Positions 24,363 to 31,333 of a stretch of DNA of 34,146 bases are shown here, piece after piece (within the stretch, counting starts at the first letter, position 1; every line of letters begins with the position of its first letter). The position numbers and the translations under genes are program-made. A model generated the notes under the pieces. That model worked only from the letters and a program-made list of their open reading frames with translations. It searched no databases and had not been told where the DNA came from. Source of the stretch: Syntrophaceae bacterium UBA2280 (GTDB taxonomy: Bacteria > Desulfobacterota > Syntrophia > Syntrophales > Smithellaceae). Where the stretch lies: NCBI GenBank assembly GCA_002347685.1, contig DDWS01000049.1, forward strand, positions 1 to 34,146, given 5' to 3'.

Positions 24363-24377
24363 GCTAACCAGTGGTAA
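24346..24377. promoter_or_regulatory. Tandem TetR operators
   Basis: TAACCAGTGGTTA (24346-24358) is a perfect palindrome around G, and TAACCAGTGGTAA (24365-24377) is a near copy, 19 bases on. They lie over both divergent promoters, the usual place for TetR-family repressor binding. Confidence 0.7.
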
Positions 24378-24386
24378 TATTGTCAA
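24358..24386 (-). promoter_or_regulatory. Divergent promoter toward the ligase remnant and binding protein
   Basis: On the minus strand TTGACA (24386-24381) and CTATAT (24363-24358) are 17 bases apart. Its -10 shares bases with the TetR promoter's -10, so the two promoters overlap and cannot both be occupied at once. Confidence 0.7.
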
Positions 24387-24431
24387 GTATTTTTTTCAAT
24401 CCTGAAAGATTTATGATACACAAAGTTCCCT

Positions 24432-25046
24432 ATGAATCCGATAAAACAAAACAAAACATTTGCGCATGTCAAAAGCGAGGCAAAACTTGCGCGCCAGGCT
24501 GTGATCATCGAGGCCGCCGAACGCGTTTTTGCTGTCAAACCGTTTAATAAAGTCAGCATCCGGGATATTGCCAAAGAGGCGGGAATCTCTCACGCTTCCA
24601 TCTACCGGTATTTTCCCGATCAGCAATCGCTCTTTGTGGAAGCATTTGTACAAGGGGCCGGGGAAATCGTTATCATCCTTGAAAAACTGATCGATAACGC
24701 AAAGACGCCCGACATCCTTAAGGTCAGCGACGCCTATGTCACCTATCTGATGGATAATGATCAATACTTCAGAATGATGACGCATTTCATGCTCGACGGG
24801 TCACTGTCGGCGGAAAAGATAGAAAAGCTCAACACCGCGGAGCGGCGCATTATCGATCTATTTGACAGGATGTTTCAAAAAATGAAAAAGCCGGAGCCTG
24901 TCCGGATGTTATCCCATGCTTTCTTTGCGGCGTTAAACGGCGTGCTCATCACATTTCGGAACTATCGCGGCCGCACGACCAAGGCGGTCCACCAGCACAT
25001 GCTCAATATCTCTCAAGTTATCGCCCGGAGTTTCGGCAATACCTAA
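24432..25046 (+). CDS. TetR/AcrR-family transcriptional regulator
   Basis: A 204-residue regulator. The helix-turn-helix covers about residues 20-66: IIEAAERVFAVKPFNKVSIR, then DIAKEAGISHASIYRYFPDQ. The C-terminal ligand-binding domain is helical and not conserved, as in this family. It is transcribed away from the acyl-CoA synthetase remnant, binding protein and acyl-CoA dehydrogenase, with tandem palindromes in the shared promoter region. This suggests it represses itself and that operon until an acyl-CoA or organic acid binds; FadR/PaaR-like logic is inferred. A mini-element follows its stop by 9 bases. Confidence 0.9.
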   Translation: MNPIKQNKTFAHVKSEAKLARQAVIIEAAERVFAVKPFNKVSIRDIAKEAGISHASIYRYFPDQQSLFVEAFVQGAGEIVIILEKLIDNAKTPDILKVSDAYVTYLMDNDQYFRMMTHFMLDGSLSAEKIEKLNTAERRIIDLFDRMFQKMKKPEPVRMLSHAFFAALNGVLITFRNYRGRTTKAVHQHMLNISQVIARSFGNT

Positions 25047-25054
25047 AAACACAA

Positions 25055-25344
25055 GGATAAGTCGGGGAACATAACACTTAATTATCCTGACCACTGCAAA
25101 AAAAATACATCAGACGTTCTTCATGTCTGGAATATCACGAATCGCTGCCGTAGATTATCCGCATCACATCACACAGGCGGAGTTGCGCTCTTTACATGGT
25201 CCTGATGAAGAAGGCATTCAGCTTGATGCAAAAGAAATGTTGGAACAATCATGTTGATCGCTCCGAATTGTGTCAGGTAGTTTAACCGACAAGGTTGAAC
25301 GATTAAGCAGAGCTGAATTAAGTGTTAGGTCCCTTGAATTTACC
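25055..25344 (+). repeat. RAYT-derived mini-element, copy B, with both terminal inverted repeats
   Basis: The left end (25055-25083) and right end (25316-25344) are imperfect inverted repeats, matching at about 22 of 29 positions and perfectly over the inner TAACACTTAATT. Inside, an ORF at 25123-25257 encodes the same 44-residue chimera as copy A (MSGISRIAAVDYPHHITQ joined to ELRSLHGPDEEGIQLDAKEM and LEQSC). This is the most complete copy, about 290 bases, and looks like a MITE-type element moved in trans. No host gene is disrupted. Confidence 0.75.
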
Positions 25345-25416
25345 TGATGATTCAATGTTCTTAAATAACAATCGGCAAACCATTAAGACGTCCTATTTTA
25401 TCTCATCTCAACTGGG

Positions 25417-26658
25417 CTAAAAATCCATGAATCCATCCTTCTTAAAGGGGATAACATCTTCCGGTCGCTTTTGACGAGATAAAGCTCGGCCGGGAGTTTC
25501 CTTTTTTATAACGGCAGCCTTGTGAAACGAACGGGGGGCACGAACGTCTTTCCGTATCTGCACATGGCCCTTATAAGACGACGGTATCTCCTTTACCTCA
25601 TCTGCTTGTCCCTGAATGATAACCACCAGTCGTCTGACGACCCCCTTCATTTGGGTCGACTGCGCGTTCATCTCTTCAGCGGCGCTGGCCGATTCCTCAG
25701 CCGTCGAGGCATTCTCTTGAATGACCCTGTCGAGATCGACAACCGCCTTATTAATCTGACTGATCCCCTGGGCCTGTTCCTGAGACGCCGCAGAAATCTC
25801 ACTGACCAGTTCGCCTACCTTTGCGGTGCTAACTGACACTTCGGCAAATGCTTCACTTGTCTTACCTACCAGATCAGAACCATCCTTAATCTTCTTCACT
25901 GTACCCGCAATAAGGCTTGAAGTGTTTTTCGCCGCCTCGGCTGACCGCATCGCGAGATTCCGAACCTCATCAGCGACCACAGCAAAACCGGCGCCTGCCT
26001 CTCCTGCCCGTGCCGCTTCCACGGCAGCATTCAAGGCCAGCAGGTTGGTCTGGAAGGCAATCTCATCTATGGTCTTGATGATTTTAGATGTTTCCAGACT
26101 GGCTGCGGATATGTCTTGCATCGACTGCGTCAGTTCCTCCATGGATGCGTTGGCCTTCTGGATGACTTGATTGGTCTTTTTCATGAGACCGTCGGCCTGG
26201 CTCGCATTGTTGGCATTTCCCTTTGTCATGGCCGACATTTCTTCCAGGGATGATGATGTCTCCTCGATGGCCGACGCCTGGGAGGACGCACCCTCGGCCA
26301 GGGACTCGGTAGCTTGGGACACAAGGGTTGATGCGGCATTGATTTCATCGGTCGATTCATTGATCTCGTTGGCGATCTGCTGGATTTGCGCGATCAATCT
26401 TTTCCCTACGATAATAAAATTGGCGACCATAATCAGCATTCCGAAAAGGACCATAAACTTTGGCCATATGGCGTCTGTTCCTACCATCCGACCGCCAATG
26501 TAACCCGCCAGGATAACCATCATGATGCCCGGGACAAGCATTGTATATAATTTAAGGATCAGCGTTTTCCCAAAGAAATATCTGATAATGCCGGCAATAA
26601 TTGCCGCCGCAACGGCATACATGACCAATCTGATAGGGACTTCAATCAACAGTTCCAT
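25417..26658 (-). CDS. Methyl-accepting chemotaxis protein without a periplasmic sensor domain
   Basis: A 413-residue protein. Two or three membrane segments fill about residues 8-85, joined by very short loops, with no periplasmic ligand domain and no clear HAMP. Then come the coiled-coil signalling domain with its hairpin tip TIDEIAFQTNLLALNAAVEA and RAGEAGAGFAVVADEVR (about 195-230), and methylation-type Gln/Glu heptads such as ASAIEETSSSLEEM. The tail (about 355-413) is basic and linker-like and ends GFMDF, lacking the NWETF pentapeptide that tethers CheR/CheB. It could sense membrane state or protein partners. A FliA-type promoter candidate lies upstream. No other chemotaxis genes are present here. 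Confidence 0.92.
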   Translation of the reverse strand: MELLIEVPIRLVMYAVAAAIIAGIIRYFFGKTLILKLYTMLVPGIMMVILAGYIGGRMVGTDAIWPKFMVLFGMLIMVANFIIVGKRLIAQIQQIANEINESTDEINAASTLVSQATESLAEGASSQASAIEETSSSLEEMSAMTKGNANNASQADGLMKKTNQVIQKANASMEELTQSMQDISAASLETSKIIKTIDEIAFQTNLLALNAAVEAARAGEAGAGFAVVADEVRNLAMRSAEAAKNTSSLIAGTVKKIKDGSDLVGKTSEAFAEVSVSTAKVGELVSEISAASQEQAQGISQINKAVVDLDRVIQENASTAEESASAAEEMNAQSTQMKGVVRRLVVIIQGQADEVKEIPSSYKGHVQIRKDVRAPRSFHKAAVIKKETPGRALSRQKRPEDVIPFKKDGFMDF

Positions 26659-26698
26659 GATGTTCTCCTTTTTGCAAAACGATGACGAAACAAAAGAT

Positions 26699-26742
26699 TT
26701 GAGTTAATTTTACTCAATTACGCCGATCATTATTGTCGGCGT
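26699..26742. repeat. Two small hairpins in the MCP leader
   Basis: TTGAGT/ACTCAA (26699-26717) and ACGCCGA/TCGGCGT (26720-26742) are inverted repeats upstream of the MCP start. The second overlaps the FliA-like -10, so they could influence its transcription. Confidence 0.4.
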
Positions 26743-26760
26743 TAATAGCGCCAAACATTA
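26733..26760 (-). promoter_or_regulatory. Candidate sigma-28 (FliA) promoter of the MCP gene
   Basis: On the minus strand TAATGTTT (26760-26753) and GCCGACAA (26740-26733) resemble the FliA consensus TAAAGTTT-N11-GCCGATAA, with a 12-base gap. It is about 75 bases before the MCP ATG, a gene class often under FliA. Confidence 0.4.
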
Positions 26761-26782
26761 GGGGTAATATTATGATCGGCCC

Positions 26783-26806
26783 GGGTGGCCACCCAAAATC
26801 ACCCAC
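26783..26806. repeat. Palindromic GC-rich repeat shared with the window start
   Basis: The palindrome GGGTGGCCACCC followed by AAAATCACCC is an inverted near copy (about 21 of 24 bases) of positions 1-24. It directly precedes mini-element copy C. Confidence 0.4.
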
Positions 26807-26811
26807 CTGTT

Positions 26812-26950
26812 GGTAATTCGGGGGACATAACAATTAGTTATCCTGACCACTGTAAAAAAACATCAGACGTTCTTCATGTCTGGAATATCACGAATCGCTA
26901 CCGTAGATTATCCGCATCACATTACACAGGCGGACTTGCGCTCTTTACGG
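26812..26950 (+). repeat. RAYT-derived mini-element, copy C, truncated
   Basis: The left end GGTAATTCGGGGGACATAAC is followed by the shared leader and an ATG at 26876 opening MSGISRIATVDYPHHITQ. The same junction to the C-terminal segment (ELRSL in copies A and B, here DLRSL) follows, but similarity stops near 26950, about 50 bases before the GTPase gene's stop on the other strand. The long frame continuing from this ATG is antisense to that gene and is not a real product. Confidence 0.7.
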
Positions 26951-26998
26951 GGAAACATTCTCAGGTCTCCTGGCCTGGCGTTCGTTTGGAAAAACGGT

Positions 26999-27862
26999 TC
27001 AGAGCATCGTAAGTCCGGCAGTAATTTCCCCTTTCGCACCGCCTTTTACAATCCAGGCCAGTTTGGAGGTTTCACCGGCCCCGGGCGTTCGGATGATACC
27101 GGCGGTCGAGTAGTCGAAGAATTCATCTTTGAGCGTGCCTTTGATACGATAGATATCCTCAGCGTGTTGGAGAATAAACTCTTCGAGCGCATCCCCTTTA
27201 AACGGCTGTTCGGTCACAAACACGGCATAGTTTGGATCGCTGCATCGGGCATATTCACCCTGCAGTCCGCGCGGGGTATGTTCTGCAAACAAATCAATCG
27301 CCGCTTCACAGCGAACGGTCTTCATCCGTTTTGCTCCGGGATTAATTTCCCTCACAAGTGCATCGGTCTTTTCGATTTTTTCAGGCCCGTTACAGTCCGT
27401 CTTATTGATCAGCACGACATCGGCAGCTTCAATCTGAGCAATGATATTGGGTAGTGTTTTGTGAAGTTTGAGAAAACTGTCAGGGTCTATTACGCTGATG
27501 ACCGTTGCGAGCCGGTAGAGCCTGTCGAGCGCGGTTTCAGTGAGCATCTGCTCCATCACCCCGGGGTTGGCCATGCCGCTGGCCTCAATGACCATCCCTT
27601 GCGCATCAGGCCACCGCTTTGCTATCTTTTTGAGCTGCCCGATAAATTCAGTGACCAGGCATTTGCAAAAAATGCTTCCGCCGGGAATTGAAACCACGAA
27701 GGAATTTTCGGAAGATATGCAGGCTCCGTCTACATCGTGCACGGAAAATTCATTGACCAGGTAGACGATCTTCCGGTCACCGTTTCGTGCAACGATGTTT
27801 CGCAAAAACGTCGTTTTCCCTGTCCCGAGGAATCCCGTAACCAGACATATGGGTATCGTCAT
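26999..27862 (-). CDS. CobW/HypB-type G3E GTPase
   Basis: A 287-residue P-loop GTPase of the G3E family. Walker A is GFLGTGKTT (residues 10-18), the metal-binding site is GGSIFCKC (about 61-68, matching the GxCxC pattern of COG0523 proteins), Walker B is IEASGMANPG and the guanine-recognition NKTD is near 153. The C-terminal CobW_C domain common in zinc chaperones is replaced by a shorter region ending GGAKGEITAGLTML. Its ATG overlaps the upstream methyltransferase stop by four bases (ATGA). It may load zinc or cobalt/corrinoid into the methyltransferases of the operon; reactivation of the corrinoid protein is an alternative. Both are inferred from position. Confidence 0.88.
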   Translation of the reverse strand: MTIPICLVTGFLGTGKTTFLRNIVARNGDRKIVYLVNEFSVHDVDGACISSENSFVVSIPGGSIFCKCLVTEFIGQLKKIAKRWPDAQGMVIEASGMANPGVMEQMLTETALDRLYRLATVISVIDPDSFLKLHKTLPNIIAQIEAADVVLINKTDCNGPEKIEKTDALVREINPGAKRMKTVRCEAAIDLFAEHTPRGLQGEYARCSDPNYAVFVTEQPFKGDALEEFILQHAEDIYRIKGTLKDEFFDYSTAGIIRTPGAGETSKLAWIVKGGAKGEITAGLTML

Positions 27863-29220
27863 GATTCCCCCGCAGCCTCTTCGATGGCTGCGACCAGCGT
27901 TCTCTGATCGGGGATGATCGACGCAAATTTGACCTCCCCGTTAATGCAGATCGCCGGCAGGTTTTTTACGCCGAGCTTAACCATCATCCCGATACCCCGG
28001 CGCATCTTAATTTTATGCTCATGGATGTAACAGAGGGTATTTGCCTCTGCCGCCGCCTTCTGCACAGCTTCCATCATGTACTGACAGGGCGCGCAGGACG
28101 TCGAGTCGAGCGTGATCACATCAATCAGCACCGTGTTTGCGGATTTGTAATCAGGCAGTATGATGTCATCAAATGTATCGGCGATTTTAGCGGTCAGTGT
28201 TTTAGCAACCTCTCGCTTGTACTCCTCGTGCACCATGTCGGCGACAGCCTGGATGTTTTTCACCGGCACGGCATACGGCAGGTCGCAGCCCGGCGCCAGG
28301 ATGAACCCTTTCGTTTTGCTCTTCTCCATGATGTCGAGCGCTTCCATCTTTGCGTCCGCTTCATCACCCAGAAGCAGTACCGAGGTCAATTTAATGTTGC
28401 CGCCGAACGATTTTCCTTCTGCCCGGCAGAGTTCCCGCAGCCTCGCCATATCAATCTGCTCATCGACACAGATACAATCCGCCGTGGTCTTCACCATCAC
28501 TTCCAGGTTGCGGGTCACATCGCCGCAGACAAATATCGACGACAATCCTCCGCGGGCGCGGATATGGTCATAGACCGTGTTCATCGCGGATGTGACAAAC
28601 TGCACAAAATGGTCCGGGGAGATCTGACTGGTCATTGGATCGACAACGGCGATTACATCCGCGCCGTGATCAAGATAAATGTCGGCCGACTTAATGCAAA
28701 TGCCGGCGCAATAATCGATCACTGCCAGCACGCGGTCCTGATCGTCGTACATATCGAGGAAAATGTCGCTGCCAAGCAGATGCAGCGCCAGTGTGAACGG
28801 CCCACAGATGAGCCCGTAAAGCGCGGTATCCGCACCGATATCCTTTTTCAGCCTCTCCAATGCCTGCACAATCACTGGAAAACGCCCTCTGGTTTCATCC
28901 AGCATGGGCAGGTCTGCAATGTTCCCGCCTTCGGCCAACGGGTGGCCAAGCACGGCGGGCGGCACTTCATCGGCCCAGCGCAGCCGGCAGCCCAGAATTT
29001 CAGCCTCCACCTGTAAATCAAATATCACCGGCAGGCCGTCCGGCTTGTAGAGTTCCCTTGCTTTCTTTAAGCCGGCAACCAGCAAGTCGGCCGACTGAAG
29101 ATACTCCGCCGCTGTTTTGCCGATCAGAAAACCTCCGTGGCAGCCGACAAACGGCAGCCATGCCGGGCGCGAGGTCGTCTCCCCTTTCAGGGCCTGCAAT
29201 AAAAGTTCCTTACCGGTCAT
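27859..29220 (-). CDS. UroD-fold (MtaA-like) methyltransferase fused to a thioredoxin-like domain
   Basis: About 453 residues. Residues 1-345 are a UroD-type TIM barrel of the MtaA/MtbA methylcobalamin:thiol methyltransferase class. The zinc region reads SSIFVCGDVTRNL where MtaA has HxCG, so the His is Phe and only Cys remains; the third ligand Cys is kept in LAPGCDLPYAVPVKNIQAV. Residues about 370-453 form a thioredoxin-like domain with SCAPCQYMMEAV and a cis-proline-like NLPAICING. I choose the ATG at 29220 because AAGGAG sits 7 bases upstream; the longer frame to 29304 has no such signal. It would move a methyl group from the corrinoid protein to an unknown thiol, possibly using the CxxC of its own domain. 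Confidence 0.85.
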   Translation of the reverse strand: MTGKELLLQALKGETTSRPAWLPFVGCHGGFLIGKTAAEYLQSADLLVAGLKKARELYKPDGLPVIFDLQVEAEILGCRLRWADEVPPAVLGHPLAEGGNIADLPMLDETRGRFPVIVQALERLKKDIGADTALYGLICGPFTLALHLLGSDIFLDMYDDQDRVLAVIDYCAGICIKSADIYLDHGADVIAVVDPMTSQISPDHFVQFVTSAMNTVYDHIRARGGLSSIFVCGDVTRNLEVMVKTTADCICVDEQIDMARLRELCRAEGKSFGGNIKLTSVLLLGDEADAKMEALDIMEKSKTKGFILAPGCDLPYAVPVKNIQAVADMVHEEYKREVAKTLTAKIADTFDDIILPDYKSANTVLIDVITLDSTSCAPCQYMMEAVQKAAAEANTLCYIHEHKIKMRRGIGMMVKLGVKNLPAICINGEVKFASIIPDQRTLVAAIEEAAGES

Positions 29221-29309
29221 ATCCATACTCCTTGATGAATCTCTCAGAACCGAACACGCCGTTTCTGGAAGATTTTCCGCAACCCCGGCATACGAGATGA
29301 CCATCTCTC

Positions 29310-29945
29310 CTACCGGCCGAGCAACCCTCTGACGACATCCACCGCCGTGGAGGCATCGGCAGCATACCCGTGAGCACCAATCTCGTTTGCGTAAGCCTGA
29401 GTCACCGGAGCCCCTCCCACAATCACCTTGACCGTATCGTTCAGATCCGAGGCATGCAGTGCATTCATGACTTCCTGCATGTAAACCATCGTGGTCGTCA
29501 GCAGGGAAGAAAGTGCTATAATCTGCGCGCCCTCGGCTTTCGCGGCATCGATAAACGTTTCTTTCGGGACGTCAATTCCAACATCGATCACGTCGAAACC
29601 GGCACCCTGAAGCATGTAACAGACAATATTCTTCCCGATATCGTGCAGGTCACCCTTGACCGTACCCAGGACGATTTTACCTTTCGACGCAACCTTTTCC
29701 CTCAGGAGAACGGGTTTCAGTATCGCGAGTCCAGCCTTCATGGCGCGTGCGGCCATCAATACCTCCGGCACGAACACCTCGTTGTTCCTGAATTTTATGC
29801 CGATTGAGTTCATGCCTGCGACAAGACCTTTGTTCAGCATCTCGCTTACGGAAATGTTTTCCGCGATGCCCTTCTCAACCAGCGTCATGACCTCTTTATG
29901 TTGCCCATTTTCAACCTTTTCGGCCAGTTCACTGAATAGTTCCAT
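29310..29945 (-). CDS. Corrinoid-binding methyltransferase protein (MtbC/MtvC-like)
   Basis: A 211-residue two-domain protein. Residues 1-88 are the helical B12-binding cap (LAEKVENGQHKEVMTLVEKG, then PEVLMAARAMKAGL). Residues 90-211 are the Rossmann-type cobalamin domain with GDLHDIGKN (DxHxxG; His is the lower cobalt ligand), SSLLTTT and VGGAPVT. Such proteins accept a methyl group as methylcobalamin from a substrate-specific methyltransferase and pass it on. It lies between two UroD-fold methyltransferases, the classic arrangement of substrate enzyme, corrinoid protein and acceptor enzyme. No B12 riboswitch is visible. Confidence 0.93.
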   Translation of the reverse strand: MELFSELAEKVENGQHKEVMTLVEKGIAENISVSEMLNKGLVAGMNSIGIKFRNNEVFVPEVLMAARAMKAGLAILKPVLLREKVASKGKIVLGTVKGDLHDIGKNIVCYMLQGAGFDVIDVGIDVPKETFIDAAKAEGAQIIALSSLLTTTMVYMQEVMNALHASDLNDTVKVIVGGAPVTQAYANEIGAHGYAADASTAVDVVRGLLGR

Positions 29946-29986
29946 ATCCGATTCTCCGAGGGTGGTTTTTGTACTCGTTGATTGTG

Positions 29987-31072
29987 CTAAACGTTTCTGA
30001 TTCCGTATTTTTTTGCCGCTTCAAACATCGCAATGCAGTTCAAAGGGTTAACACCCGGATGGAGCGAGTTGGAATCGCATACGATATACCCCCCTCCCTC
30101 CGCTGCATCGGTGATCGCCTGCCGTACGGCCTCGTCAACTTCTTCGGGAGTTCCGTTGGGAAGAAGCTCGACGCAATCGATGTTTCCGATCAGGCAGAGT
30201 CGCGCCCCGCAGTACTCCTTGAGTTTTTTTAAGTCCATACCCGCCTGCGGCTCCAGCGGGTTGAGTCCGTCATATCCCGTTTCAATCATTGTATCGAGCA
30301 AAGGCCAAAGATTGCCATCGCTGTGGGCAACGGCCTTCAGTCCCATCCTGTGGGCTTTTTCGACCAGTTCCATGTTATACGGTTTAATAAACTCCCGGAA
30401 TTGCCGCGGTGATATCAGAGGAGAGTGCCTGTCCGCGATGTCGTCTTCCACCACCAGGACGTCCAGGCCGGCATCGACAAGCATGTCAAGCTGTTCCAGG
30501 CTATAGTCGGTGACCATACGGACGACGCGGTGAACGAATTCGGGATTATCATACATCTGGATCATCAGGTTTTCCATACCCATGAGTCGCCAGGATCGTA
30601 CGAAGGCTCCGCGCATGAGCCAGAAAAGGGCTTTTTCGCCTTTAAAGCGCTCCCGCCCCAAGTCGAGCAGAAGGAGGTGCGCCCTGTTGGGGCGCGGAGG
30701 CGTGAAGCTGTCGATGTCACCGGGATCCCGCACGGGATGACCCGTGGCAACCGGAAGACCGTGTATGCTTCGGGTGTACACCACCCCCCAGTCGTCTGCA
30801 ACATGCTCCGCATCCACGTTCTCTTCGTGGCCGATCTCGAAGGAGGTGAAGCCGTCTATACTGAAGTGCTCATGGATCAGGAAAAGCGTGTCCAGCAGTT
30901 TCCCCTTGTCCCGGTCGTTCATCTCCCGGAATTCCTTCGGATCCGGAAGACCGTCGGTGATGTGTCTGCCGATGCCAATGATCGGTGCCTCATTGATGCC
31001 GTGAATGTAAAGCGGAACCCGGTCGGGCTCATGTATGCTCAACGCGGCCTTGATGCGTTCCTTTCCGTTCAT
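29987..31072 (-). CDS. UroD-fold corrinoid methyltransferase, likely substrate-specific (HxD type)
   Basis: A 361-residue UroD-family TIM barrel and first gene of the minus arm. It has the family start MNGKERIKAALSIHEPDRVP, then VVEDDIADRHSPLISPRQFREF-like sequence (VVEDDIADRHSPLIS), VAHSDGNLWPLLD with HxD in place of the zinc HxC motif, and the late YIVCDSNSLHPGVNP. The same HSDGN/LHPGVNP pattern occurs in uncharacterised relatives beside corrinoid proteins. It would demethylate an O-, N- or S-methyl compound onto the corrinoid protein; the substrate is unknown. Lacking HxC, it is unlikely to be a zinc-thiolate enzyme. About 145 bases of untranslated leader separate it from its promoter. Confidence 0.87.
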   Translation of the reverse strand: MNGKERIKAALSIHEPDRVPLYIHGINEAPIIGIGRHITDGLPDPKEFREMNDRDKGKLLDTLFLIHEHFSIDGFTSFEIGHEENVDAEHVADDWGVVYTRSIHGLPVATGHPVRDPGDIDSFTPPRPNRAHLLLLDLGRERFKGEKALFWLMRGAFVRSWRLMGMENLMIQMYDNPEFVHRVVRMVTDYSLEQLDMLVDAGLDVLVVEDDIADRHSPLISPRQFREFIKPYNMELVEKAHRMGLKAVAHSDGNLWPLLDTMIETGYDGLNPLEPQAGMDLKKLKEYCGARLCLIGNIDCVELLPNGTPEEVDEAVRQAITDAAEGGGYIVCDSNSLHPGVNPLNCIAMFEAAKKYGIRNV

Positions 31073-31189
31073 ATGCCATGTCTCCGATTCAAATTAATTA
31101 AAAATATTATGAATAAAACAGGTTCGCGTTTTTTAGCAAGTCCATCAGATGTTCCCCCCGGCTTCATGCCCTGTGATTAAAAAAAGTGT

Positions 31190-31219
31190 TTGACAAAGAC
31201 ATGGATACCATGGTTTATG
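31190..31219 (+). promoter_or_regulatory. Promoter of the TetR/MFS/activation arm
   Basis: TTGACA (31190-31195) and TTTATG (31214-31219) are 18 bases apart. The -10 overlaps the first palindromic operator. The spacing is one over ideal and the -10 is weak. Confidence 0.5.
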
Positions 31220-31248
31220 AACAATGTTCATAAATGAACATTGTTCGA
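31217..31248. promoter_or_regulatory. Tandem palindromic operators between the divergent arms
   Basis: ATGAACAATGTTCAT (31217-31231) is a perfect 15-base palindrome. ATGAACATTGTTCGA (31234-31248) is a near copy whose centre is 17 bases away. They overlap the -10 boxes of both promoters, fitting control of both arms by the TetR protein encoded beside them. Confidence 0.75.
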
Positions 31249-31255
31249 ATGTCAA
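31227..31255 (-). promoter_or_regulatory. Promoter of the methyltransferase arm
   Basis: On the minus strand TTGACA (31255-31250) and TATGAA (31232-31227) are 17 bases apart. The two operators lie in the spacer and downstream. Transcription would begin near 31220, about 150 bases before the first methyltransferase ATG. Confidence 0.65.
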
Positions 31256-31333
31256 TGTTTTTTATGCTGTATCCTACTGAAAGGCTGCCTGACCGTTGAG
31301 GGTTGGAGCCGCGATCCCCGTGCCGGGAGACCC

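Noticed and set aside
26876..27454. Long ORF starting with the RAYT-like N-terminus
   Set aside because: After copy C ends, the frame runs antisense through the G3E GTPase gene; only the first part is real, as a truncated mini-element.
28015..29016. Plus-strand ORF of 333 residues
   Set aside because: Entirely antisense to the UroD-thioredoxin gene, which has domain motifs, a ribosome-binding site and operon context.
31073..31220. Possible cobalamin riboswitch in the leader of the methyltransferase arm
   Set aside because: No B12-box or matching stems were seen in the roughly 145-base leader.
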